Of a DNA stretch of 64,000 nt, positions 25,229-33,405 are shown in pieces; positions within the stretch are counted from its first letter, which is position 1; each line of letters starts with the position of its first letter. A model generated the notes under the pieces. That model did not search any database. It was given only the letters and a program-made list of their open reading frames with translations, and had not been told where the DNA came from. The stretch is from Bacteroidales bacterium UBA4331. GTDB lineage: Bacteria > Bacteroidota > Bacteroidia > Bacteroidales > Paludibacteraceae. Both the position numbers and the translations under genes were made by a program. The DNA is taken from assembly GCA_002394395.1 (NCBI GenBank), contig DGTR01000023.1:1-64000 (forward strand). Reading direction: 5' to 3'.

Positions 25229-25740
25229 AGCCGTTTAAATTATATTTATCCAAATGTTTACCATAGAATATTCGCTTGCAAAATTACTACTTTTTTCTGA
25301 AATATGCAAGAAAATGGACGATAATCTGTCTAATATCTCAATTTTGAAGGGAAATTAAAGGGAAATAGCGGATAAGTGTCGGCAATTAGCCGACTTAATT
25401 CGAAGGAGAGGCACAGGAGCGAACAAAACCGGTATCGCGGTACAGCGGAATACCGGTACCCCGATAGAATCCCCCTTAATGGTTAGATAGAGACCACATG
25501 CGGGATAATATCCCGCGTAAGCAACAAACGTCTATGCCGATTGCCAATCGGCGGAATACAAAGAAGATCCGCATAGTATGCGTGACAAGAAACAAAACTA
25601 AGGCGGCATTGAATGCCGCGACAATAAACAAAGTAAGCGCAGGGGTATAGCAAGGGTATAGCAACCCTATACGTTTAGAGCGTAACAAACGGGTAAATTG
25701 AGCGGTGTGAATGAGAAGAAGAATGGAAAATAGAAGAGGA
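25229..25740. other. Spacer with an array of short perfect palindromes
   Basis: No convincing gene. Between about 25430 and 25680 lie, in order: CCGGTAT..14..ATACCGG, GCGGGATA-A-TATCCCGC, GCCGATTG-C-CAATCGGC, CGCATA-G-TATGCG, GCGGCATT-G-AATGCCGC and GTATAG-CAACC-CTATAC. The arms differ in sequence while the 8+1+8 form recurs. An open frame of 123 codons on the reverse strand crosses the array but shows no protein-like features. Confidence 0.65.
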
Positions 25741-25921
25741 CATATTTTTATCCCCCTTTTGGAGCGAAGCGACCAAGAAAAATTGAGAGTAAGCGAATAT
25801 GGAAACTCTCTGTGGGGATGCTCATTTGAGCGTGGCAGTAGTCCCACAAAAAAGAGACGGAATCAATATGAGACCGTCTCTTCCTTTGCCTGCAAAAACA
25901 AAAAGAATTATTCTTGCATCA
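25741..25921 (+). repeat. Structured repeat E, right copy
   Basis: This copy ends at the 3' end of the mcm gene. Two hairpins are maintained relative to the left copy by changes on both sides: AGAGACGG/CCGTCTCT (25853-25860 with 25874-25881) corresponds to GGAGGCTGCA/TGCAACCTC on the left, and GTGG/CCAC (25832-25847) corresponds to TGTGA/TCACA. This suggests selection on structure. The orientation is opposite to the left copy at 8103-8272. Confidence 0.65.
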
Positions 25922-28049
25922 GGAGTTGCATCACCACTTTTGCGGAGTATGCAACCGGGGTGCCGGGACCGAAGATGGCGGCGACACCGGCTTTGTAGAG
26001 GAAGTCATAATCCTGTGCGGGGATGACACCACCGGCGGTGACCATGATATCCGGACGGCCGAGTTTCTTGAGCTCCTCGATGACCTGCGGGATGAGGGTC
26101 TTGTGACCTGCCGCGAGGCTGGAGACACCCAGTACATGGACATCGTTCTCCACTGCCTGTTTAGCTGCCTCTGCCGGAGTCTGGAACAAGGGCCCCATAT
26201 CGACATCAAAGCCGCAATCGGCATAACCGGTGGCTACCACTTTGGCGCCACGATCATGGCCGTCCTGTCCCATCTTAGCAATCATGATACGGGGTTGACG
26301 ACCTTCTTTCTTGGCAAACTCTGCCGTGAGACGACAAGCTTCCTGGAAGTTATCGTCGTTCTTAGTACCTGATGCGTACACGCCTGAAATAGTTCTGATG
26401 GTTGCTTTATAACGTCCTACGACTTTCTCGCAGGCATCGGAGATCTCGCCGAGCGAAGCGCGGAGACCGGCTGCTTTGACAGCGAGTGCGAGGAGGTTCT
26501 CACCCTTACCGCCGTCCGCCCAAGCCTGCACGGACTCAGTGATCTCTGCAAGAGCAGCCTGCACGGCTTTCTCGTCACGGTTAGCACGGAGTTCCGCCAG
26601 ACGGGCTACCTGCTGCTCACGAACGGCGGTGTTATCAATCTCGAGGATGTCGATCGGGTCTTCGTGCTCCAGACGATACTCGTTGATACCGATGATCTTC
26701 TGGCGACCGGAGTCGATACGCGCCTGTGTACGAGCGGCGGCTTCCTCGATACGCATCTTAGGAATACCTGTCTCGATAGCTGCTGCCATACCGCCCAGTT
26801 TCTCAATCTCCTGGATATGCGCCCACGCTTTCTCCATGAGTTCCTGGGTCAGCGACTCTACGTAGTAGGAACCGCCCCACGGGTCGATCTCCTTGCAGAT
26901 CTTGGTCTCCTCCTGGATGTAGATCTGGGTGTTACGTGCGATACGTGCGGAGAAATCGGTCGGGAGGGCAATCGCCTCGTCGAGTGCGTTGGTGTGGAGC
27001 GACTGGGTGTGACCGAGCGCAGCTCCCATCGCCTCGATACAGGTACGACCGACGTTGTTGAACGGGTCCTGCTCGGTGAGCGACCAACCGGAGGTCTGGC
27101 AGTGCGTACGGAGTGCCATGGATTTCGGGTTCTTGGCACCGAAAGACTTGACAATCTTCGCCCACAACATACGGCCTGCACGCATCTTGGCAATCTCCAT
27201 GAAGTGGTTCATACCAATCGCCCAGAAGAAGGAGAGACGCGGTGCGAACGTATCGACATCCATGCCGGCGTTGACACCTGCGCGGAGGTATTCCATACCG
27301 TCGGCAAGGGTGTACGCCAACTCGATATCTGCCGTGGCACCGGCTTCCTGCATGTGGTAGCCGGAGATGGAGATGGAGTTGAACTTCGGCATGTTCTGGC
27401 TGGTGTACTCGAAGATGTCGGCGATGATCTTCATGGAGAATTTCGGCGGGTAGATATAGGTGTTACGCACCATGAACTCCTTGAGGATATCGTTCTGGAT
27501 GGTACCGGCCATCTCCTCGAGTTTGGCACCCTGCTCAAGTCCGGCGTTGATATAGAACGCGAGGATCGGCAGCACGGCACCGTTCATGGTCATGGAGACG
27601 GACATCTTGTTCAACGGAATACCGGCGAAGAGGACTTTCATGTCCTCGAGGGAGCAGATAGACACACCGGCTTTTCCGACGTCGCCTACGACACGCATGT
27701 TATCGGCGTTGTAGCCGCGGTGGGTCGGCAGGTCAAAAGCTACGGACAGACCTTTCTGACCGGACGCGAGGTTGCGGCGGTAGAACGCGTTGGACTCCTC
27801 AGCGGTGGAGAATCCGGCATACTGACGGATGGTCCAGGGACGCAGAGGATACATGGCGCTGTACGGGCCACGGAGGAACGGCGGGATACCAGAGACGTAA
27901 TCGAGGTGCTCCATGCCTTTGAGGTCCTCTTTGGTGTAGATCGGCTTGACGTCGATGAGTTCCGGCGTCTGCCAGTCGGCGTTGTTCGGGCCAACAACCT
28001 TGCTGGCCGAAACTTGCTTAATATCAATTTGTTTGAAATCTGGTTTCAT
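25908..28049 (-). CDS. mutB: Methylmalonyl-CoA mutase, large (catalytic) subunit
   Basis: The 713-residue enzyme interconverts succinyl-CoA and (R)-methylmalonyl-CoA with adenosylcobalamin, a step of the succinate-propionate pathway used by Bacteroidales. The catalytic TIM barrel carries FLRGPYSAMYPLRPWTIRQYAGFSTAEESN and RTHCQTSGWSLTEQDPFNN; the C-terminal cobalamin domain has DGHDRG (residues 596-601), the DxHxxG motif whose histidine ligates cobalt, then GVSSLAAGHKTLIP and TAGGVIP. The length is normal. The small subunit is encoded upstream, with a four-helix-bundle gene in between. The last 185 bp are duplicated at 7689-7873. The subunit symbol follows Propionibacterium usage. Confidence 0.95.
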   Translation of the reverse strand: MKPDFKQIDIKQVSASKVVGPNNADWQTPELIDVKPIYTKEDLKGMEHLDYVSGIPPFLRGPYSAMYPLRPWTIRQYAGFSTAEESNAFYRRNLASGQKGLSVAFDLPTHRGYNADNMRVVGDVGKAGVSICSLEDMKVLFAGIPLNKMSVSMTMNGAVLPILAFYINAGLEQGAKLEEMAGTIQNDILKEFMVRNTYIYPPKFSMKIIADIFEYTSQNMPKFNSISISGYHMQEAGATADIELAYTLADGMEYLRAGVNAGMDVDTFAPRLSFFWAIGMNHFMEIAKMRAGRMLWAKIVKSFGAKNPKSMALRTHCQTSGWSLTEQDPFNNVGRTCIEAMGAALGHTQSLHTNALDEAIALPTDFSARIARNTQIYIQEETKICKEIDPWGGSYYVESLTQELMEKAWAHIQEIEKLGGMAAAIETGIPKMRIEEAAARTQARIDSGRQKIIGINEYRLEHEDPIDILEIDNTAVREQQVARLAELRANRDEKAVQAALAEITESVQAWADGGKGENLLALAVKAAGLRASLGEISDACEKVVGRYKATIRTISGVYASGTKNDDNFQEACRLTAEFAKKEGRQPRIMIAKMGQDGHDRGAKVVATGYADCGFDVDMGPLFQTPAEAAKQAVENDVHVLGVSSLAAGHKTLIPQVIEELKKLGRPDIMVTAGGVIPAQDYDFLYKAGVAAIFGPGTPVAYSAKVVMQLLMQE

Positions 28050-28066
28050 AATTGTATATTGATTAA

Positions 28067-28090
28067 GGAGTCAGGAGTAAGGAATAAAGA
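28067..28090. repeat. Short AGGAGTCAGGAGT-type repeat, left of the four-helix-bundle gene
   Basis: AGGAGTCAGGAGTAAGGAAT lies in the 41-bp gap after the four-helix-bundle gene. It resembles the reverse complement of the CTGATTC tandem at 28507-28534. Confidence 0.5.
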
Positions 28091-28483
28091 CTAAAATGAA
28101 TTAGCGGGTGTCGCGGGCGTAGCATCCAAGTCGGGTGCCAAATGCTCACGCAGGTTATAAATCCGTTTTTGTAAACTCTCAATTCTCGGACGCAAGGCAT
28201 AATAGTTCTCCGTTGAGATGTAGCCGCGACGGTATGCTATCTCGATCTGCGTTTCCAACTCAAAAAGCGAGCCAAGAGAGATAGAAACGAAACGCGCAAA
28301 GTCACGGTCACTACCTTTGCCCGAACCTTCAGCAATATTCGAAGGCACAGACACGGCAGCACGTTGCATCTGAGAAGATAGACCATAAATTTCCGTCTTC
28401 GGGAAAGACGCAGTCAGCGTATAAATAGTATCCGCTAATTCCACGCCGTCAAGCCATGTGTCAAGTTTTCGAAAGTTATGCAT
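28091..28483 (-). CDS. Four-helix-bundle protein (23S rRNA intervening-sequence protein family)
   Basis: The 130-residue product has the family signature: LDTWLDGVELADTIYTLTASFPKTEIYGLSSQMQRAAVSVPSNIAEGSGKGSDRDFARFVSISLGSLFELETQI. These proteins form pentameric four-helix bundles first noted inside 23S rRNA intervening sequences; their function is unknown. It lies between the two methylmalonyl-CoA mutase genes, which usually adjoin, and is flanked on both sides by CTGATTC-type repeats, so it looks like an inserted cassette. Confidence 0.9.
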   Translation of the reverse strand: MHNFRKLDTWLDGVELADTIYTLTASFPKTEIYGLSSQMQRAAVSVPSNIAEGSGKGSDRDFARFVSISLGSLFELETQIEIAYRRGYISTENYYALRPRIESLQKRIYNLREHLAPDLDATPATPANSF

Positions 28484-28506
28484 AGATCCTACAATACATT
28501 TAAATC

Positions 28507-28534
28507 CTGATTCTTGATTCCTGATTCCTGATTC
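28507..28534. repeat. CTGATTC tandem repeat upstream of the four-helix-bundle gene
   Basis: CTGATTCTTGATTC and CTGATTC copies follow each other four times in the gap between the small-subunit gene and the four-helix-bundle gene. Confidence 0.6.
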
Positions 28535-28539
28535 ACAAT

Positions 28540-30468
28540 TTATTTCTTCAGTAACTGTGCATTAAGGGCTTTGAGGGTCTCGAGGACGTTACATCTCACG
28601 TGGATGAAGTTGGTGATGCCGAGCTTCTGGAGGTCCTCCATGCATGCCGGAGCACCGGCAACGATGAAGAGCTCTTTCTTGCCCTGCAGCTTCTTCCATG
28701 CCTTCGGCGCGAGGTCGGCGTACTCGTCGTCGGACGAACAAAGGACGATGATGTCCGCTTTCGCCTTGCGTGCTGCCTTGATACCTTCAGCGATGGTAGC
28801 AAAACCGTTGTTGTCGATGACCTTATATCCTGCGCACGCGAGGAAGTTACAACTGAACTGCGCACGCGCGATACGCATAGCGAGGTTACCGATGGTGAGC
28901 ATGAACGCAACCGGCTGTTTCTTAGCGGCTTCGGTCTCTAACCTCAGGGACTCAAATTCCTCCGCAGCTCTTGCCACAGGCAAGGTCGGCAGCGCGTTCT
29001 CGCAAGAACTACCGCAACCGCAAGCAGCCTGTTTCTTATCCGTCTTGCAGGTGCAAATCGAGCTGCAAGCACCGGCATCGGCTTTGATCTTCTTGCCGGC
29101 TTTCTCGGTGAAGTTCGGGAACTGGTTGGAGCCAAGGAGCACCTCTTTGCGTTTAGCGACGTCAGCGAGACGCGCCTTGAGGTTAGCTGCCATGTGCTCT
29201 TGTACCTTGCCTTCGGAAACGAGCTGGTACATACCGCCGCGCTCCTGGATGTCGAGGAACTGCTTCCATGCCTCTGCAGCAATAGAAGCCGTCAGGTTCT
29301 CGAGGTAGTACGAACCCGCTGCGGGGTCAACGACCTTATCGAAATGTGCCTCTTCCTTGAGTAGCAGCTGCTGGTTACGGGCGATACGCTCGGAGAAATC
29401 CGTCGGACGCTCGTAGGTGATATCGAACGGCGTAACGGTGATCTCATCGACACCTGCGAGAGCCGCACTCATGGTCTCAGTCTGCGTGCGAAGCAGGTTG
29501 ACATACGCGTCAAAGATGGTCATGTTGAAACGGCTCGTTTCTGCGCTGACGTTCATCTTAGCGGCATTGCGGAGAGCGGTGGTGAAGATCGGGTCTTTGT
29601 ATGCCTCAACGATCTTTGCCCACAGCAGACGGCCTGCGCGGAACTTAGCAATCTCCATGAAATAGTTACCGCCGATACCCATATTGAAACGGATAGCGTT
29701 GGCTGCGCGGTAGTTCGGGATGCCTGCCTCGGTCATCATCGTCATGTACTCGGCTCCCCATGCGAGAGCGTACGCGAGTTCTTGAGCTGCATACGCGCCG
29801 GAGTTATTGAGGATGACGCTGTTGACGCCTACTACGCGGTAACCCGGCAGCGATTTGGCTGCTTTGACGGTCTCGGTAATCTTCTCAGCCACCTGCTCAC
29901 GCGTCAGGGCTTTGCCCTTGAGGAGCATGTTCTTAATCGGGTCCACATTGATCGAACCGATGAGGCCTTTGGTGTCATAACCCATACGGCCGTAGTAACG
30001 CACGAGGATGTTCGCCAGCTTCGGCGCTGCGCAAGCGCAGATGGAGAAGTTGATGGCTACCGCCGGTGCATAGATGCCGTTGAGCAGCGTTTTGATGAAA
30101 TGGTACGTCAGTTTGTCTTTGTCGAGACAGAAACCGAGCGATGTGATACCTTTGTTGAGCACCTCCAAGGCCTTGGCATTCGCCTTGCGAGCGTTCTTGC
30201 AAGCGCAGATGTTCTGGCGGATTGCCCATTCGTTGTTTGTACGCGTACCGCGGACGTAAGGGAACTGACCGGGCGCAGAGACGGTGGTCTTCAGGCCTTT
30301 GAGGTCCTCACGGCGGTAGAACGGCTGCACGTTGAATCCTTCCGGCGTGCGCCATACCAACTTCTTGTCGAAGTCGGCACCTTTCAAGTCAGCGATGATC
30401 TTGTCCTTCCATACTTGCGTGGAGACCGGAGCAAAATCCGCTAACATGTTTACTTTGTTGTCTGCCAT
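28540..30468 (-). CDS. mutA: Methylmalonyl-CoA mutase, small subunit, with a cysteine-rich linker
   Basis: The 642-residue product is the non-catalytic partner: a barrel domain (PYVRGTRTNNEWAIRQ; DPAAGSYYLENLT) and a degenerate C-terminal cobalamin-fold domain lacking the DxHxxG motif. It is odd in having a cysteine cluster in the linker between them: cysteines 468, 472, 474, 483, 485 and 489 form the mirror-like pattern CX3CXC-X8-CXCX3C. More lie in the barrel (ICAC at 87-90, CAC at 144-146). Relatives I know have no such cluster. The symbol follows Propionibacterium usage. It is probably the first gene of the mutase operon, starting 3 bp before the nuclease stop. Confidence 0.92.
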   Translation of the reverse strand: MADNKVNMLADFAPVSTQVWKDKIIADLKGADFDKKLVWRTPEGFNVQPFYRREDLKGLKTTVSAPGQFPYVRGTRTNNEWAIRQNICACKNARKANAKALEVLNKGITSLGFCLDKDKLTYHFIKTLLNGIYAPAVAINFSICACAAPKLANILVRYYGRMGYDTKGLIGSINVDPIKNMLLKGKALTREQVAEKITETVKAAKSLPGYRVVGVNSVILNNSGAYAAQELAYALAWGAEYMTMMTEAGIPNYRAANAIRFNMGIGGNYFMEIAKFRAGRLLWAKIVEAYKDPIFTTALRNAAKMNVSAETSRFNMTIFDAYVNLLRTQTETMSAALAGVDEITVTPFDITYERPTDFSERIARNQQLLLKEEAHFDKVVDPAAGSYYLENLTASIAAEAWKQFLDIQERGGMYQLVSEGKVQEHMAANLKARLADVAKRKEVLLGSNQFPNFTEKAGKKIKADAGACSSICTCKTDKKQAACGCGSSCENALPTLPVARAAEEFESLRLETEAAKKQPVAFMLTIGNLAMRIARAQFSCNFLACAGYKVIDNNGFATIAEGIKAARKAKADIIVLCSSDDEYADLAPKAWKKLQGKKELFIVAGAPACMEDLQKLGITNFIHVRCNVLETLKALNAQLLKK

Positions 30469-30470
30469 AA

Positions 30471-32174
30471 TTAATAAATTTGTTGTCCTGTAATATTATA
30501 TAATTTGTTATTGATTTCAATGTATAGTTGTCCGTTGCGGAAGATCTTGGTGGCACGAGGCATCGTTACGGAAGTTTGGATGGCTTCCTTAGCCCCTCCG
30601 CAGGAAGTGATGTAACGGACGTAGATCTCACTCGCACTACCGGCTTTGATCTTAATCGACTGGATGCCGATACCCTTACCCGAACCATAGTTGGAAGAGA
30701 AAGTAAGCGTGGAGATACCGGCGATAGAGAGGTTGTTGACCCATACATATTCGGTTATCGCCGAACCCTTAGTAGCCGTCAAGGAAACCAGTTTGCCATC
30801 CGCCTCGTATATATCCAGTTGGTCGTTTTGCGTGCCGCCGTAGGTACGCATCTTCACGACGATCGAATCGAGTTGCGCCAGATCAATCTGCGGCGAGACG
30901 ATAGACGTACCGGATTCAAGCAGCCAGTAGGAGTTCTTCCACGGAGCGGTATTGGTCCATCCTTCGGTGTTATCCTTGTCGTAGAAATACGTCGTCGGGA
31001 GTGACTCTTCGCTCATCACCGCTTGCGCAAAGACTGCATAATAAGTCACGTCAGCCGTTACCGCCGGGAAGTCCGCGAGCGCCTTATAGATGACCGCCGG
31101 CGCATCGTCCTGCGTGCCCTCGACAGGCGCGGTGGTCCAACCGATGAAGACAGGGCTCTCCTCCGAACACGAAGCAGGTTCATCCGGCAGGGACGCCGGT
31201 TTCCGGTTCTCCTGAACGGAATCGGTCTGCATCTCTTCGCCGTTGACCGACCAAGTCACGCCATGCTTAACGGTCGGAACCGGCACTACTCCACCGCCAC
31301 CGCCTTCGCAAGTCGGCGTCATGGAAGCCAGAACAACGGTCTGCCCTACTCTGTTACCCCAGATATACTCCGCGAGTTCCGGGTAATCGATGAAAGGATT
31401 ACGGTTATGCTGGATGCCATAGACCGCCTGGTTACGGTCGATCTCTTTCTGCGAGACCGGATCCTGACGATGCCATTTCAAAAACAGATTCTTGGCAAAA
31501 GTGGTCAGGTTCGTCTTGTTGGACGTAAAGACCGCGTTTCCTTCGGAAGCATTCAGCGCCCTATCGCGGTAACGCGCCACCATATAAAAATACGTGCGCG
31601 CGAAATCGCCCTTGTAGTCATCTGCCGGCTCAAAGACCGTTCCTGTATAGCCGGAGAAAGTGTTCGAACCTTTCTTGCCGAGACCGTGGTTCTGATAGTT
31701 ATCCGGAAAACCGGCACCGTTACCACCTGCCACTTCGCCATACGGCAAGTTGCTGCGGAAATTATTGACACGTGCATCGGTCGGATAGACATGGAAGAGG
31801 TCGGATTTCATAGGCGACGCCTTGTTAAACCATGACTGCGGAATAGAGTGCTCCTTATTCCACGCATCGCAGACCGTATTCTGTGCGCCATTCGCATCGT
31901 CCATCGTGAAGCGACAAGTGGAATACATATCCCACACGGTGTCGGAATAGAAATCCGTCTGCTCGTAATAATCCTCAAGCGCGCCATAGGCAATGACCGT
32001 GTGGTCTTTGATTTTCGCAAAAAGCGCATCGAGAATCGACTCAGCGGACGATTTGCCGTCCACGCCGCTGTAGTACCCATCCGGGATAGCGGCCTGCCCG
32101 GTAACGACATTCGCCTGCGTTAATCCGCCAAAGACGAAGACCGCTATGAATAATGAGAGAATGTGTTTTTTCAT
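30471..32174 (-). CDS. Secreted endonuclease I family protein, long paralogue
   Basis: The 567-residue product has a signal peptide (ILSLFIAVFVFGGLTQA) and an endonuclease I domain: EHSIPQSWFN, DLFHVYPTDARVNNFRSNLPYGEV, FARTYFYMVARYRD and RNPFIDYPELAEYIWG. The His and Asn of the beta-beta-alpha metal site lie in these blocks. The C-terminal 280 residues contain a repeat-like domain and a lectin-like beta domain (SYWLLESGTSIVSPQIDL), then a short tail NGQLYIEINNKLYNITGQQIY similar to the tail of the next gene, a probable T9SS sorting end. It degrades extracellular nucleic acid. It is a tandem paralogue of the gene at 32184. Confidence 0.85.
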   Translation of the reverse strand: MKKHILSLFIAVFVFGGLTQANVVTGQAAIPDGYYSGVDGKSSAESILDALFAKIKDHTVIAYGALEDYYEQTDFYSDTVWDMYSTCRFTMDDANGAQNTVCDAWNKEHSIPQSWFNKASPMKSDLFHVYPTDARVNNFRSNLPYGEVAGGNGAGFPDNYQNHGLGKKGSNTFSGYTGTVFEPADDYKGDFARTYFYMVARYRDRALNASEGNAVFTSNKTNLTTFAKNLFLKWHRQDPVSQKEIDRNQAVYGIQHNRNPFIDYPELAEYIWGNRVGQTVVLASMTPTCEGGGGGVVPVPTVKHGVTWSVNGEEMQTDSVQENRKPASLPDEPASCSEESPVFIGWTTAPVEGTQDDAPAVIYKALADFPAVTADVTYYAVFAQAVMSEESLPTTYFYDKDNTEGWTNTAPWKNSYWLLESGTSIVSPQIDLAQLDSIVVKMRTYGGTQNDQLDIYEADGKLVSLTATKGSAITEYVWVNNLSIAGISTLTFSSNYGSGKGIGIQSIKIKAGSASEIYVRYITSCGGAKEAIQTSVTMPRATKIFRNGQLYIEINNKLYNITGQQIY

Positions 32175-32183
32175 GATTGTGGT

Positions 32184-33251
32184 TTATTTCATTCGCTGCC
32201 CTTGCAGGTTATACATCTGCTCGCCGACAAGGATATAGAGTTGTCCGTTGATAAGTATCTTCTGCGCGCTCTCGGTAGCCGAAACCTGCTCTACTCCGGT
32301 CGTCGGCGACTCATTGGCATAAGGCGAATCAAGGGCATCGATCGAAACCGACACACCTTGCAAATTGCCCCATATATACTCCACCAGCTCCGGGTAGTCG
32401 ATAAACGGGTTACGGTTGCGCTGCTTCTTATTGCTCTTGTTATAAGTAGGATTCCCATAGATGACCTCGTTTCGGATCAGTTCCTTCTCAGATACCGGAT
32501 CCAGGCGATGCCATTTGAGCATCAGCTCCGCCGTATAGGTGTTCAATCCGTTTCTCGCCGAACCAAAAGCTCCGCCGGACCAGTTGGCACAGACGTCGGC
32601 ATAGCGCGTAGCCATATAGAAATACGAACGCGCCAGATCGCCTTTATACTCATCATCCGGCTCATAGACCTTGCCGGAATGCGTAGCCGTCGGCGCATAG
32701 GTCTGACCCTTATAGGAATAAGAAGCGATAGTATTGGAAGTACCTATACTGAGTTTGCCTGTCTCGCGGCATTTAGAAGTCGAATACGATGTGCCTGCGC
32801 CCGAGAACTCGCCATACAGGTACGACGAGCGGTTGTTATTGGCTTTGCAATCCGTAGGATAGATGTGAAAAGCGTCCGAGACCATCGGCGACTGCTTATT
32901 AAACCAACTCTGCGGCACCGTATGCTCACGGTTCATTCCCGCACCGACATCTCCGGAACTCTTCCACGTGATAGGACCCGAACAAGTAAAGTTACAATCG
33001 GTGTAGATATCCACCACATGCTGGCCATCCGCTCCTTCCGTATCGGAATACTGCATGATTGTTCCCAAATCGCCGTAGGAAACCGTTGTATGACCATCAA
33101 TAATATTCTGCAGAGCCAGACGAAGCTGATTGCCGGAGGTGGTATTTGCAGAAGCATAATACGTCTTCAGGTCGGTAGAAGAATCAACATCTGCCCACGC
33201 AATACTTGCGCACAGAAAGAGCGCAAGAAAGGTAAAAATATGTGTTTTCAT
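32184..33251 (-). CDS. Secreted endonuclease I family protein, short paralogue
   Basis: The start is ATG 33251 (MKTHIFTFLALFLCASIAWA); the upstream extension of the frame crosses the promoter. The 355-residue product has the same domain as its neighbour: REHTVPQSWFNKQSP, DAFHIYPTDCKANNNRSSYLYGE, LARSYFYMATRYAD and RNRNPFIDYPELVEYIWGN. The tail NGQLYILVGEQMYNLQGQRMK parallels that of the long paralogue. Both are probably surface or secreted nucleases exported through the T9SS after Sec. Confidence 0.87.
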   Translation of the reverse strand: MKTHIFTFLALFLCASIAWADVDSSTDLKTYYASANTTSGNQLRLALQNIIDGHTTVSYGDLGTIMQYSDTEGADGQHVVDIYTDCNFTCSGPITWKSSGDVGAGMNREHTVPQSWFNKQSPMVSDAFHIYPTDCKANNNRSSYLYGEFSGAGTSYSTSKCRETGKLSIGTSNTIASYSYKGQTYAPTATHSGKVYEPDDEYKGDLARSYFYMATRYADVCANWSGGAFGSARNGLNTYTAELMLKWHRLDPVSEKELIRNEVIYGNPTYNKSNKKQRNRNPFIDYPELVEYIWGNLQGVSVSIDALDSPYANESPTTGVEQVSATESAQKILINGQLYILVGEQMYNLQGQRMK

Positions 33252-33307
33252 GTTCTGTTTTATGGTATGTAAATGCATGTATATACGTGTAAAAATCAAA
33301 AAACGTA

Positions 33308-33338
33308 CAAAGATAGTGCATTTTTTGCATATATGCAA
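33308..33338 (-). promoter_or_regulatory. Promoter of the short endonuclease gene with TTGCATATATGCAA palindrome
   Basis: Reverse-strand TTG (33336-33338) and TATCTTTG (33308-33315), 20-bp spacer. The -33 element is one end of the 14-bp perfect palindrome TTGCATATATGCAA (33325-33338). Confidence 0.75.
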
Positions 33339-33405
33339 ATAAAAACGGCAAATTCTTTTAAAAATCTGCCGTTTTTTGCTTTTTCGCTGCGTTGCGAGGG
33401 ATTTT

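Noticed and set aside
25476..25847. 123-codon reverse-strand frame next to the palindrome array
   Set aside because: The sequence is explained by palindromes and repeat E; frames across this repeat give recurring spurious peptides, and the left copy gives a similar one at 8079-8300.
26664..28094. 476-codon open frame on the + strand
   Set aside because: It is antisense to the well-supported methylmalonyl-CoA mutase gene and rich in His, Arg and Gly as expected for a shadow frame; no motif, start signal or promoter.
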